DNA from: Luteimonas_C sp035250245
GTDB lineage: Bacteria; Pseudomonadota; Gammaproteobacteria; Xanthomonadales; Xanthomonadaceae
Assembly: GCA_035250245.1 (NCBI GenBank)
Contig: DATFFH010000088.1
Span: 1 to 64,000 of the forward strand
Direction of reading: 5' to 3'
DNA length: 64,000 bases
The stretch's first letter is position 1; every line of letters starts with the position of its first letter. Made by a program: the position numbers and the translations under genes. The notes under the pieces were generated by a model. That model made no database searches, had not been told where the DNA came from, and saw only the letters and a list, made by a program, of their open reading frames with translations. Below, piece by piece: positions 46,849 to 55,559 of this stretch.

Positions 46849-48471
46849 ATGTCTGCTTCGGCCCAGAACGTGTCCGCCCAGCATTACGACTACATCATCA
46901 TCGGCGCGGGTTCGGCCGGTTGCGTCCTCGCCAACCGCCTGTCCGAAGATCCCGCCGTCCGGGTGCTCCTGCTCGAAGCCGGACCGCGCGATTGGCACCC
47001 TTTCATCCACATGCCCGCGGGCCTGGCCAAATTGGTCGGCCAGAAAGGCGTCAACTGGAATTACGACACCGCGCCCGAGCCGCAGCTGGACCATCGCATG
47101 CTGTGGTGGCCGCGCGGCAAGGTGCTCGGCGGTTCCAGTTCGATCAATGCGATGTGCTACATCCGCGGCGTCCCCGGCGATTACGACGACTGGGCCGCGC
47201 AAGGCGCGGCCGGCTGGGATTGGGCGAGCGTGCTGCCGTATTTCAAGCGCAGCGAAGGCAATCGCCGTGGCGGCGATGCGCTGCACGGCGGCGACGGACC
47301 GTTGACGGTGTCCGACCTGCGCTATACGAACACGCTGTCGCATGTCTTCATCGAAGCAGGAAAACAAGCGGGCTTCGCCGAAAACGCCGATTTCAACGGT
47401 CCGCAGCAGCAAGGCGTCGGCTTCTATCAGGTCACCCAGCGCGACGGCGCGCGCTGCTCGGCCGCGGTCGCTTACCTGGATCCGGCCAAGCCGCGACCCA
47501 ACCTGCACGTCCGCACCGGCGCGCCGGCGCGCCGGATCCTGCTCGAACGCGGGCGTGCGGTGGGCGTCGCCTACGGCCAGGAAGGCCGCGAAATCCAGGC
47601 CCGCGCCGAACGCGAAGTGCTGCTCAGCGGCGGCGCGATCAATTCGCCGCAATTGCTGATGCTGTCCGGCATCGGCCCGGCGGCCGAATTGCGCCAACAC
47701 GGCATCGCGGTCGAAGTGGATGCACCCGGCGTGGGCGCCAATCTGCAGGACCACCTGGACATCTGCACCTTGCAGCACAGCACGCAGCGGGTCAGCTACG
47801 ACCGGGTCAGCGATGCGGTCATCGCCTTCAACTACTACCTGCGCGGCCATCGCGGCCCGGGCAGCAGCAACATCGCCGAAGCCGGCGGCTTCGTGCGTTC
47901 GCAATACGCGCCGGACGCGCGTGCCGATGTCCAGTTCCATTTCGTGCCGGCGATGCTGGACGACCACGGCCGGCGCCGCCTGGCGGGCGACGGCTATACC
48001 CTGCACGCCTGTTTCCTGCGGCCGCGCAGCCGCGGCCGGATCCGCTTGAACGGCGCCGACCCGGCGGCCAAGGCGCGGATCGAAGCGAATTATCTGAGCG
48101 ATGCGGAGGGCTTCGACCTGAAGATGATGGTCGAATGCGCCAAGCTGTCGCGCGAAGTCTTCGCGCAGAAGGCCTTCGATCAATACCGGGGCGCGCCGAT
48201 TTTCCCTTCGCGCAGCGACCTGTCCGACGCCGAACTGGTGGATTTCGTCCGCGCCAAAGCGGAAACCGTGTACCACCCCATCGGCACATGCAGGATGGGC
48301 GGCGACGAAGCATCGGTGGTCGACTCGCAGCTGCGCGTGCGCGGCGTCGAAGCCTTGCGGGTGATCGACGCCTCGATCATGCCGAACCTGATCGGCGGCA
48401 ATACCAATGCGCCGACGATCATGATCGCCGAGCGCGCCGCCGACCTGATCCGCGGCTTGCCCGCTTTGTAG
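46849..48471 (+). CDS. GMC-family FAD oxidoreductase (choline/alcohol dehydrogenase-like)
   Basis: A 540-aa flavoenzyme. FAD-binding loop IIIGAGSAGCVLANRL (17-31); PROSITE-type GMC signatures PRGKVLGGSSSINAMCY and LSGGAINSPQLLMLSGIGP; catalytic His region YHPIGTCRMG near the C terminus. Likely oxidises a primary or aliphatic alcohol to aldehyde (AlkJ/BetA group); the substrate cannot be fixed. Its TAG stop is the TAG of a GTAG REP head, so the last residues may have been set by repeat insertion. Confidence 0.9.
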   Translation: MSASAQNVSAQHYDYIIIGAGSAGCVLANRLSEDPAVRVLLLEAGPRDWHPFIHMPAGLAKLVGQKGVNWNYDTAPEPQLDHRMLWWPRGKVLGGSSSINAMCYIRGVPGDYDDWAAQGAAGWDWASVLPYFKRSEGNRRGGDALHGGDGPLTVSDLRYTNTLSHVFIEAGKQAGFAENADFNGPQQQGVGFYQVTQRDGARCSAAVAYLDPAKPRPNLHVRTGAPARRILLERGRAVGVAYGQEGREIQARAEREVLLSGGAINSPQLLMLSGIGPAAELRQHGIAVEVDAPGVGANLQDHLDICTLQHSTQRVSYDRVSDAVIAFNYYLRGHRGPGSSNIAEAGGFVRSQYAPDARADVQFHFVPAMLDDHGRRRLAGDGYTLHACFLRPRSRGRIRLNGADPAAKARIEANYLSDAEGFDLKMMVECAKLSREVFAQKAFDQYRGAPIFPSRSDLSDAELVDFVRAKAETVYHPIGTCRMGGDEASVVDSQLRVRGVEALRVIDASIMPNLIGGNTNAPTIMIAERAADLIRGLPAL

Positions 48472-48562
48472 AGCGGGGCTTGCCCCGCTGCCCTTGCTTT
48501 CGTAGGTGCGAATTCATTCGCACGCTCTTGCCGGTAAAGCGTGCGAATGAATTCGCACCCAC
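48468..48562. repeat. Lone REP beta plus REP gamma inverted pair
   Basis: GTAG-AGCGGGGCTTGCCCCGCT (48468-48491, no partner) followed by a third family: GTAG-GTGCGAATTCATTCGCAC and inverse ending ATTCGCACCCAC. Confidence 0.85.
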
Positions 48563-48593
48563 GAAAAGCAAAGCAGATCGTCGGTTGGAAGGA

Positions 48594-49337
48594 TCAACCT
48601 TCCGGAATCAAGCTCAAATCTTCGCGATAGAGCCAGGTCTCCACGCGCACCTCGTCGACCGCGGCAGCCAAGTCCTGTAGCCGGTCCGGTCCGACCAGAT
48701 CATCCAGCACCACGGAATGCTCGTCGTAACTCTTCCAACCACCGCGAGCGACCATCAGCATGTACTCCGGCGCGACGCCGCCGACCACCTTTTCGTACCA
48801 CGTGTAGGCGGGCACGCCCGCCTGCTTGGCCAGGTTCGCGCGCGCCGCGGACAAGGCGCGTTCGAAGCGCGCACGGGTGCCGGCATGCAGCGTGTAGCGG
48901 AACACCTGTACGCGTTTGGTCGGCTTCCACTGTTCGAGCGGAAAACCGGTGCTCAGTTCGCGCCGGACGTGATAACTCGCCCGGAAGGCGGTATCGGCAT
49001 AGGGCGTGACGTTGCGGTCGCCGTCCGCGCCGTCGCCGGCCGGATCGACGCGATGGTCGAACGCAGCGAACGGCGCGCCGAAACTGCCGTCGACGAACAT
49101 TCCGGCATGTTCGCCGTCGTATACGTACCAGCCGTACCAAACCAGCGGATCGCGCTTGGCGCGGTGCCATTGCAGGTGGGTCCGATAGCCTTCGTCGAAA
49201 CGGTCCTCCATGCCCTTTTTTGGCCAGTAAGCGAACAGATGCGCCGCATCGCCGCTGTCGCGGGTGGAAACGGGCGATTGGGCCGCGACGGGCGCCGACA
49301 GCGCCAGGGCGAGCAGGAACAACGTGCGGAGCCGCAT
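48594..49337 (-). CDS. Unknown secreted protein
   Basis: A 247-aa protein with a Sec signal peptide (1-19, ending VAAQ). The mature chain has YWPKKGMEDRFDEGYRTHLQWHRAKRDPLVW and a later TAGTR-like segment, with a pattern compatible with ferredoxin-like dimeric alpha/beta-barrel proteins. I recognise no named family. Divergent from a LysR regulator across 101 bp, so that regulator may control it. Confidence 0.6.
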   Translation of the reverse strand: MRLRTLFLLALALSAPVAAQSPVSTRDSGDAAHLFAYWPKKGMEDRFDEGYRTHLQWHRAKRDPLVWYGWYVYDGEHAGMFVDGSFGAPFAAFDHRVDPAGDGADGDRNVTPYADTAFRASYHVRRELSTGFPLEQWKPTKRVQVFRYTLHAGTRARFERALSAARANLAKQAGVPAYTWYEKVVGGVAPEYMLMVARGGWKSYDEHSVVLDDLVGPDRLQDLAAAVDEVRVETWLYREDLSLIPEG

Positions 49338-49438
49338 GATTCGCCTCCAAGGGATCGATTCGGCAAAGCGTAGCGGCGCGGACCGGGCGCGACTATTTCA
49401 AGTCGTCGCCGCGTCGTTCGAGCGCCTAGAATGGATCC

Positions 49439-50305
49439 ATGCCCGCCCCCGACTTCAAGCGCCTGTCCGTGTTCCGCACTGTGGTCGCCAGCGGCGGCGT
49501 CATCGCCGCGGCGCGCGAGCTGCACAAGTCCCCTTCCGCGGTCACCTACGATCTCCAGCAGCTGGAAGCCCAACTGGGTGCCAAACTATTCCGCAAATCA
49601 GGCCGCAAACTGGCGCTGACGTCGCGCGGACGCGTTTTGGCCGCATCGATCGAACGCGCTTACCTGGATTTGCAGCATGCCTGGGACAGCGTCGGCGAGG
49701 ATCAAGAACACGAACCGCTGCGGATTGCCTGCGTGTCCGGCTTCGGTCGTTATCGGCTGGTGCCGCGACTGATGAAGCTGTTGCCATGCGAACGGCCCGT
49801 GGAAGTGCTGTTCCGCACCGCGGCGGGCGTGTTGTCGCTGCTGGAAACCGGCCGCGTCGCGTTGGGCGTGAGTTATCGGCCGCTGGTGACTTCGGGCATC
49901 GCCTCGGCGCTGCTGGGCGAGGAAGAATTGGCACTGGTAGGGCCGAAGTCGCGGCGCTCGGCGCCCGCGCCGGAGGACATTCCGCGCCTGCCCTTCGTCA
50001 CTTACGAAGAATTCGATTACGTGTTCTTTCGCTGGTTCGAAGCCAACGCGATTCCGTTGCCGCAGCCATGGCATCGCGTGGACCATTTCGAAGAGCTGGA
50101 AGAAGCGCTGGAGAGCGTCGCCAACGGCCGCGGCTGGTCGGTGGTGCCGCTGGATTCTGCGCTGGGCCGCGCCTACGGCTCGCGCGTGCAGGTGCATCGC
50201 CTGCGCGGACGCGTATGCACGAACGAAATCCATCTGGTCGGCAGCGAACGCGAGTTGCGCAGCGAAGATGCCGCATTGCTCAAGCGAGCCGCGGCGAAGA
50301 CGTAG
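49439..50305 (+). CDS. LysR-family transcriptional regulator
   Basis: A 288-aa regulator. N-terminal winged HTH (about 6-64; FRTVVASGGVIAAARELHKSPSAVTYDLQQLEAQLGAKLFRK) and a C-terminal effector-binding domain. It is divergent from the secreted protein gene at 48594-49337, the classic LysR arrangement. The last codons AAG ACG TAG run into a REP head, so the stop codon is the TAG of GTAG. Confidence 0.92.
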   Translation: MPAPDFKRLSVFRTVVASGGVIAAARELHKSPSAVTYDLQQLEAQLGAKLFRKSGRKLALTSRGRVLAASIERAYLDLQHAWDSVGEDQEHEPLRIACVSGFGRYRLVPRLMKLLPCERPVEVLFRTAAGVLSLLETGRVALGVSYRPLVTSGIASALLGEEELALVGPKSRRSAPAPEDIPRLPFVTYEEFDYVFFRWFEANAIPLPQPWHRVDHFEELEEALESVANGRGWSVVPLDSALGRAYGSRVQVHRLRGRVCTNEIHLVGSERELRSEDAALLKRAAAKT

Positions 50306-50429
50306 GGTGGGCCTTGGCCCACCATTGCCGTCCTGCAATTACGACGGACAATCATCCGAGCGCATGAGGCTTACGATCATTGCTTGTCGCACGTGAAAAA
50401 TGGCAATGGTGGGCCAAGGCCCACCCTAC
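50302..50429. repeat. REP epsilon inverted pair between convergent genes
   Basis: GTAG-GGTGGGCCTTGGCCCACC and its inverse about 80 bp apart. Both outward heads give stop codons: LysR ends in the left GTAG and the M48 protease in the right one. Confidence 0.9.
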
Positions 50430-52336
50430 GCCCGCTCAAGCATCGGCGGCAGCGGGCAATGCAACGCGGCGCAGATCGTGCGCAGCAGTTCGGCTTCGGC
50501 GACGACCACGCGGCCGTCGTGGCTGATCGCGGCGGTGACCGCTTCCACCATCACCTGTTTGGCCAGTGGATCGAGCGCGTCCAGCGGCTCCCACACCGCA
50601 TCCAGCGCGAGCACGCCCTCGGCCGGCGGCGCGTAAGGCACGTGGTCGCGCGGCAGCACGCGTTGCATGCCGGCCAGGTAGGCGCGCTGCGCGGCGCCGG
50701 CGTCGTCGTGGCCGGATTGCGCGACCACCGCCAGCAGCGTGGCGAATTCCTGCTTGACGCTGCCGGTCTTGCGCCGGCCGAAGCGGGCGTATTGCGACGG
50801 GTCCAGCGATTCGCGCACCTGCACTTCCAGCAGACGACCCAGGCAGTATTCGAACAGCGAGACTTGGCCGTCGGTGTTGACCACCGCATGCACGGTGTCC
50901 ATGAACGCGCTCAACTCGGGCCGCGGGCGAAGACGCAGTACCGGAAACGCCAACGCCGCCAGCGGCAGGCGCAGCATCGGATGCAGGCCGGCGAGCGGTT
51001 GATCGCGCAGATGCAGCGCCGACGCGGCGATCTCCCCGCCCAGCCGCGCTTCGATTTCGGCGCGCTGCTTCTCGCGCACCGGTGCCGACAGATCCAACAA
51101 CAAGCCCAGCAATAGCGGCATCACCGCCTCGCGTCGCTTGGCCAATTCGCGCAAAGCATCGGGCAGCGCAGCCACGATGCTGTCGGCGCGCTCGTAATCG
51201 TCCGGCGTGGGTCTGGCGACCTGCGCGGCGACCATCGGCGGAGTCACGTTCAATTGCGCGGCGGCAGCCGGCAGGATCGGCGGGAGGCCGCCGGGCAGCG
51301 GCGATCGGTTCTCGTCGGCCTTGCCCTTGCGCAGGTTCGCGTCCTCCGCGCTGGGGCCGCGCACGCTCCAGCGGCGGCGCAGGTCCTCGAGCTCGTGCTC
51401 GCGGAAGCCGGGTTCCAGCGCCTGGATGCGCTGCAGCAGCGGCGGATGGGTCGCGAACAAACCGCTGAAGCCGACGCCGTCGCCGAACAGCATGTGGCTG
51501 ACTTCTTCCGCATCGCCGGGCTGGCTGAGCTTGGAGCCGCCTTGGCTGGCGGCGATCTTCTTCAACGCGCCGGCCAGGCCCACGGTCTGGCGAGTGAACT
51601 GCACCGCCGACGCGTCGGCCAGCGATTCGCGGCTGCGACTGACGCCGGCCTTGATCATGCGGCCGAAGAACAGGCCGATGTAGCCGACCAGCAGCGCGAT
51701 CAAGGCCGCGATCAACACCGCACCCGCACCGCGGCCGCGGCTGCCGGTGCCGTGCTGCAGGATCTTGCGGCCGATCAGGCCCAGCATCAGGATCCCGAAC
51801 AGCACGCCGATCAGGCGGATGTTCAAGCGCATGTCGCCGTTCAATACGTGGCTGAACTCGTGCGCGATCACGCCCTGCAATTCGTCGCGATTCAGTTGGT
51901 CCAACGCGCCGCGGGTCACCGCGATCGCCGCATCGGAAGGCGAATAGCCGGCGGCGAAGGCGTTGATCGCGGCCTCGTGTTCCAGCACGTAGATCTTCGG
52001 CACCGGCACGCCGGAAGCGATCGCGATTTCCTCAACCACGTTGCGCAGCCGCCGCAGCGAAGTTTCGGTCGTGCCCTCGGGTACGGGTGTGCCGCCGAAC
52101 TGCAGCGCCACCGCTTCGCCACCGCCGCGCAGCGAGGCGATGCGGTACAGCGAGCCGAAGCCGATGATCGCGGCGGTAAGCAGCGAGGTGAAGACTAGGC
52201 CACCGATGCCACCGCCGAAGGCGATGAACACCGCCGCATCGACGGCCAGCACGATGCCGATCACGGCCAGCGCGAACAGCAGGATCAGGCGCGTGGACGT
52301 GCGCCGTGCTGCGGCTTGGCGTTCGAAGAAGTTCAT
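50426..52336 (-). CDS. M48 (HtpX-like) membrane metalloprotease with extra C-terminal domain
   Basis: A 636-aa inner-membrane zinc protease. Two N-terminal helices (about 17-38 and 44-62), HEFSH zinc motif at 159-163, two more helices (about 172-190, 205-225) and the third ligand E237 in SRESLADASA. HtpX itself is near 290 aa; here about 300 more residues follow (from THPPLLQRIQALEPGF onward), rich in Arg/Leu helices, of unknown function. LemA is encoded just upstream on the same strand, an association seen in many bacteria. Stop codon TAG is a REP head. Confidence 0.9.
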   Translation of the reverse strand: MNFFERQAAARRTSTRLILLFALAVIGIVLAVDAAVFIAFGGGIGGLVFTSLLTAAIIGFGSLYRIASLRGGGEAVALQFGGTPVPEGTTETSLRRLRNVVEEIAIASGVPVPKIYVLEHEAAINAFAAGYSPSDAAIAVTRGALDQLNRDELQGVIAHEFSHVLNGDMRLNIRLIGVLFGILMLGLIGRKILQHGTGSRGRGAGAVLIAALIALLVGYIGLFFGRMIKAGVSRSRESLADASAVQFTRQTVGLAGALKKIAASQGGSKLSQPGDAEEVSHMLFGDGVGFSGLFATHPPLLQRIQALEPGFREHELEDLRRRWSVRGPSAEDANLRKGKADENRSPLPGGLPPILPAAAAQLNVTPPMVAAQVARPTPDDYERADSIVAALPDALRELAKRREAVMPLLLGLLLDLSAPVREKQRAEIEARLGGEIAASALHLRDQPLAGLHPMLRLPLAALAFPVLRLRPRPELSAFMDTVHAVVNTDGQVSLFEYCLGRLLEVQVRESLDPSQYARFGRRKTGSVKQEFATLLAVVAQSGHDDAGAAQRAYLAGMQRVLPRDHVPYAPPAEGVLALDAVWEPLDALDPLAKQVMVEAVTAAISHDGRVVVAEAELLRTICAALHCPLPPMLERA

Positions 52337-52359
52337 GCGGCGCGATGCTCCTGCTCTTC

Positions 52360-52480
52360 CCTTCTCCCGCCGGGAGAAGGTGCCCGAAGGGCGGATGAGG
52401 GTTCGGCGGAGCGACGTTGTTTCAGCTTGCGTCGCTTCGCCGAACCCTCACCCCAACCCCTCTCCCGAGGGGAGAGGGGC
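52360..52480. repeat. CTCTCCC-type intergenic repeat
   Basis: Same family as 15572-15740: CTTCTCCCGCCGGGAGAAGG at the left, GAGGGTTCGGCG and CGCCGAACCCTC in the middle, CCCTCTCCCGAGGGGAGAGG at the right. Confidence 0.8.
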
Positions 52481-52491
52481 TCAAGCACAGC

Positions 52492-53088
52492 TCAGAACTG
52501 CACCTTCGGCGCCGCGCGCACTTCGGCTTGCTTGTCCGCCGGAATTTCCAGCAACGCCGCCGGCGCGAAGGCGAACATGCCGGCCACCACGCTCGACGGG
52601 AAGGTTTCGCGCTTGTTGTTGTAGGCCATGATCGAATCGTTGAAGGCCTGGCGGGCGAAGGCGACCTTGTTTTCGGTGCTGGTCAGCTCTTCGGTCAGCT
52701 GCATCATGTTCTGGTTTCCCTTCAAGTCCGGATAGGCCTCGGACACGGCCAGCAAACGGCCGAGCGCGTTGTTGAGCAGGCCTTGCGAGTTGGCCAGTTC
52801 GGCCATCGCCGCAGGATCGCCCGGACTGGCCTTGGCCGCGGCCAGACCGGAAACGGCTGCGCCGCGGGCGGCGATCACTGCCTCCAGGGTCTCGCGTTCA
52901 TGGCTCAGATAGCCTTTGGCCGTTTCCACCAGATTGGGGATCAGGTCGAAGCGGCGCTGCAGCTGCACGTCGATCTGGGCGAAGGCGTTCTTGAAGGCGT
53001 TCCGGGCCGTCACCAGGCCGTTGTAGATGCCTACCGCCCAGAATGCGACCACCACCACAATTACCAGCAGGATCAACAGAGTAAGCAT
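52492..53088 (-). CDS. lemA: LemA family protein
   Basis: A 198-aa protein with an N-terminal membrane helix (about 3-22) and a four-helix LemA domain outside (YNGLVTARNAFKNAFAQIDVQLQRRFDLIPNLVETAKGYLSHE). ATG 53088 is preferred over the TTG one codon earlier. Paired upstream of an M48 protease; together they may act in envelope quality control. Exact role of LemA is unknown. Confidence 0.92.
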   Translation of the reverse strand: MLTLLILLVIVVVVAFWAVGIYNGLVTARNAFKNAFAQIDVQLQRRFDLIPNLVETAKGYLSHERETLEAVIAARGAAVSGLAAAKASPGDPAAMAELANSQGLLNNALGRLLAVSEAYPDLKGNQNMMQLTEELTSTENKVAFARQAFNDSIMAYNNKRETFPSSVVAGMFAFAPAALLEIPADKQAEVRAAPKVQF

Positions 53089-53181
53089 CAAAGTTCCCCT
53101 TGTTCATGCAAAGTCCGTCTAATACCGATTAGTATCCGGTGAAGACGGCCGAAGCCGCAGCATACGCAGGGGAGACTTCCG

Positions 53182-54564
53182 ATGAAAGGCAGCCGTTTTC
53201 GACCTTATCGGCGCTCCTGGCGAGCGGGTCTGACCGGTCTGCTCCTGCCCTTGGCGCTGAGTTCGGCGGCGCAAACGCCGCTGCGTTGGCAAAGCCCTTC
53301 GCCAACCGCTCAGGCTCCGGCGGCCGCCACCACTGCTTCCAACATCGCACCGGTCTTCGCGCCGGCGCTTCGGCAGGATGCGTTGCCGCTCGCGCCCGGC
53401 TTCGACGTGCGCCAGTTCGAAACCATCGCCCAGGAATTGGTCGCCGGCCAACGCGTGCCGGGGTTGGCCTTGGCCATCGTGCAGAACGGCCGCGTGTTGT
53501 CGGCGCGCGGCTACGGCATTACCGACGTTTCGGCGGCCGAGCCGATCGATGCGCATACCGTGTTCCGCCTGGCTTCGTTGTCCAAATCCTTCGCCGGCAC
53601 CATCACCGGCATGCTGGTCTCCGAGGGCGCCTTGCGCTGGGACAGCAAGCTCACCGATTACATGCCGGACTTCCGGCTGGCCGATCCGAACGCCGCGCAG
53701 CGCCTGACCGTGGCCGACATCCTCAGCCACCGCGTCGGCCTGACCCACAACGCCTACGACCGCGACATCGAACGCGGCGGCGACTATCGCGATCTGCTGC
53801 AGAAGCTGGCCTACGCGCCGATGAAGTGCGCGCCCGGCGAGTGCTACGCCTACCAGAACGTGGCCTTCAGCACGATCGGCGACGTCGTCTTCGCCGCCAC
53901 CGGCCAGTTCTACAGCGAAACGGTCTCGCGCCGGATCTTCAAGCCGCTGGGCATGAACGACGCCAGTTATGGCCTGGAAGGCATCGAAGCCAGCCCGCGC
54001 TGGGCGCGGCCGCACGTACGCGCGCGCGGCGGCTGGGTGTCGTTGACGCCCAAGCCCACCTACTACCGCGTCGCCCCGGCGGCCGGCGTCAACGCCAGCA
54101 TCAGCGATCTGGCGCAGTGGTTGATCGCGCAGACCGGGCACCGTCCGGACGTGCTGCCGGCGCCGTTGCTGGCGACGCTGCACGCGCCGCTCATCGACAC
54201 GCCCACCGAATTGCGCGGCTCGCCTTGGCGCCGCGAACGCGTGTCGTCCGCCAGCTATGCCTTGGGCTGGCGCGTGTACGACTACTCGGGCCATCCGGTC
54301 GTGTTCCATGCCGGCGCGGTGCAGGGTTATCGCGGAATGATGGCGCTGCTGCCCGAACGAGACTTGGGCATCGCCATTCTTTGGAATAGCGAAAGCTCGC
54401 TGCCGTCCGGCCTGCTGCCGACCATCCTGGATGCCGCGGTCGGTTTGCCGGCGGTGGCCTGGGTCGATACCGGCAACAAGACGCCGGGCACGATGATGGC
54501 CCGCGCGCCGGCCGAAGATCCGGCGGGTGCCGATGCCTCGACCTCGGAAGCCGCGCCGGATTGA
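53182..54564 (+). CDS. Class C beta-lactamase-like serine hydrolase
   Basis: A 460-aa exported serine hydrolase of the beta-lactamase/PBP4-like group. Signal peptide ends SSAAQ near 31, then a Pro/Ala-rich spacer. Catalytic motif SLSK (S132-K135), a YQN motif in CYAYQNVAFS near 222 and HAG in VVFHAGAVQG. It may act on peptidoglycan peptides, beta-lactams or esters; such proteins are often annotated as beta-lactamases without evidence of resistance. Divergent from lemA; own terminator follows. Confidence 0.85.
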   Translation: MKGSRFRPYRRSWRAGLTGLLLPLALSSAAQTPLRWQSPSPTAQAPAAATTASNIAPVFAPALRQDALPLAPGFDVRQFETIAQELVAGQRVPGLALAIVQNGRVLSARGYGITDVSAAEPIDAHTVFRLASLSKSFAGTITGMLVSEGALRWDSKLTDYMPDFRLADPNAAQRLTVADILSHRVGLTHNAYDRDIERGGDYRDLLQKLAYAPMKCAPGECYAYQNVAFSTIGDVVFAATGQFYSETVSRRIFKPLGMNDASYGLEGIEASPRWARPHVRARGGWVSLTPKPTYYRVAPAAGVNASISDLAQWLIAQTGHRPDVLPAPLLATLHAPLIDTPTELRGSPWRRERVSSASYALGWRVYDYSGHPVVFHAGAVQGYRGMMALLPERDLGIAILWNSESSLPSGLLPTILDAAVGLPAVAWVDTGNKTPGTMMARAPAEDPAGADASTSEAAPD

Positions 54565-54590
54565 TCGGCGGCGCTCGGTCCGAGAACCAG

Positions 54591-54616
54591 ATCCCCGCGA
54601 AAGCGGGGATTTTTTG
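54591..54616 (+). terminator. Intrinsic terminator of the serine hydrolase gene
   Basis: ATCCCCGC-GAAA-GCGGGGAT followed by TTTTTG, 26 bp after the stop. Confidence 0.9.
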
Positions 54617-54628
54617 TGGCGGCTTTTC

Positions 54629-54720
54629 GTAGGAGCGGCTTTAGCCGCGAGCTCTTTCATTTCAAATCGCAGCATCGCAGCGATTCAATGGAGAAAGCTC
54701 GCGGCTAAAGCCGCTCCTAC
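54629..54720. repeat. REP alpha inverted pair
   Basis: GTAG-GAGCGGCTTTAGCCGCGAGC and inverse ending CCGCTCCTAC, between two facing terminators (54591-54616 plus, 54743-54776 minus). Confidence 0.9.
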
Positions 54721-54742
54721 GAAAAGCCGAAAGCTGGCCAAT

Positions 54743-54776
54743 AAAAAACTCCCCTCCGCCTGGGCGCGGAGAGGAG
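54743..54776 (-). terminator. Terminator of the histone-like gene
   Basis: Stem ACTCCTCTCCGC/GCGGAGGGGAGT with loop GCCCAG and TTTTTT on the minus strand, 36 bp after the stop. Confidence 0.85.
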
Positions 54777-54811
54777 TCTGGTGTTACGGCTAATCGGGTT
54801 TTTCTTTTTGT

Positions 54812-55177
54812 TCAGATCATCGGAGCAGGCATAGCCGGCATGGTGGCCGGAGCAGCCTTCTTGGAACGGCGAGCAGGACGCTTCTTGGCCTTCTTGGCGG
54901 CCTTCTTCGCAGCCTTCTTAGCCGGGCGCTTCTTGGCGGCCTTCTTGGCGCGCTTCTTAGTGGCCTTCTTCGCGGCCTTCTTGGCCGGACGGCGTACGGC
55001 CTTCTTCGCAGCCTTCTTGGCCGGACGACGCTTCGCAGCCTTCTTGGTGGTCTTCTTGGCAGCCTTCTTAGCCGGCTTGCGCGCGGTCTTCTTGGCGGCC
55101 TTGCGGACGGTCTTCTTCGCAGCTTTCTTCGCGGCCTTCTTGGCCGGACGTTTCTTAGCAGCTTTCTTCATAGCCAT
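54812..55177 (-). CDS. Histone H1-like Lys/Ala-rich DNA-binding protein
   Basis: A 121-aa protein built almost wholly of KKAAKK, KRPAKKAAKK and RRPAKKAAKK repeats, ending in a Met/Pro-rich tail (ATMPAMPAPMI). It resembles the lysine-rich tails of AlgP/HC1-type bacterial histone H1-like proteins, but lacks any folded domain. Presumably condenses DNA or binds RNA. The DNA is itself a tandem repeat, so copy number may vary between strains. The ribosome site GAGGAG precedes ATG 55177. The opposite strand shows a long open frame (Phe/Leu/Ala-rich) that is only a shadow of this repeat. Confidence 0.85.
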   Translation of the reverse strand: MAMKKAAKKRPAKKAAKKAAKKTVRKAAKKTARKPAKKAAKKTTKKAAKRRPAKKAAKKAVRRPAKKAAKKATKKRAKKAAKKRPAKKAAKKAAKKAKKRPARRSKKAAPATMPAMPAPMI

Positions 55178-55345
55178 GGGATGGCTCCTCGTCAGTGGAC
55201 TATCGGATACAACGGCCCAGGTTCTAAACCATCGCGGGAGTCGGACCCGCGACCAACCGCCGCTGCGCCAGGCGCAGCGGAACGGATTCGTTAAGGCCCA
55301 TCGCGCCTAGGGCGCGCGGACCCGTGCGGAACCGCCCGCACGAAG

Positions 55346-55519
55346 CAAAAACACCCGCGACGCGGTGGCGGCGCGGGTGTCGGAATGGGGTGCTTTGCGT
55401 TTTCGCGGGGGAGACGAAGCCTGAGTCCACCGTATAGAAAGTCCGGGCGGATCGCTCAGTTTTGCTTCGCGTTTTCGATTTGATTCGACTCACTCGCTTC
55501 CGCAGGCAATGTCTGCTTG
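55346..55519 (-). ncRNA. Candidate small RNA of about 170 nt
   Basis: A consensus promoter reads into this segment (TTGACA at 55554-55549, 17-bp spacer, TAGGTT at 55531-55526), and an intrinsic terminator closes it (stem ACACCCGCG/CGCGGGTGT then TTTTTGC, 55380-55346). No start codon with a ribosome site or conserved-looking ORF lies between. The segment CGAAAACGC(G/A)AAGCA occurs twice and CTCCCCC is single-stranded in simple folds. I cannot assign it to 6S, RNase P or a known sRNA family. Confidence 0.5.
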
Positions 55520-55525
55520 GGGCGA

Positions 55526-55554
55526 AACCTAATCACGGTTTTTTCCACTGTCAA
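55526..55554 (-). promoter_or_regulatory. Sigma-70-like promoter of the candidate small RNA
   Basis: Perfect -35 TTGACA, 17-bp spacer that is A-rich, -10 TAGGTT. It stands 350 bp before the histone-like gene with a terminator in between, so it does not simply serve that gene. Confidence 0.6.
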
Positions 55555-55559
55555 CACCC

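Noticed and set aside
46651..48276. Long N-terminal extension of the NTT-like transporter
   Set aside because: It is antisense to the GMC oxidoreductase and crosses a REP pair; no membrane or signal features.
55232..55252. tRNA T-arm-like hairpin GCGGG-TCCGACT-CCCGC on the minus strand
   Set aside because: No acceptor, anticodon or D arm can be drawn around it; the loop departs from TTC.
54840..55310. 156-aa hydrophobic plus-strand ORF (FLAAFLAG repeats)
   Set aside because: Complement of the KKAAKK repeat gene, which has a ribosome site and terminator.
55436..55449. GAAAGTCCGGGC, as in the conserved RNase P RNA core
   Set aside because: The expected downstream elements (ACAGAGAGCAAACCGCC-like) are absent; match is too short.
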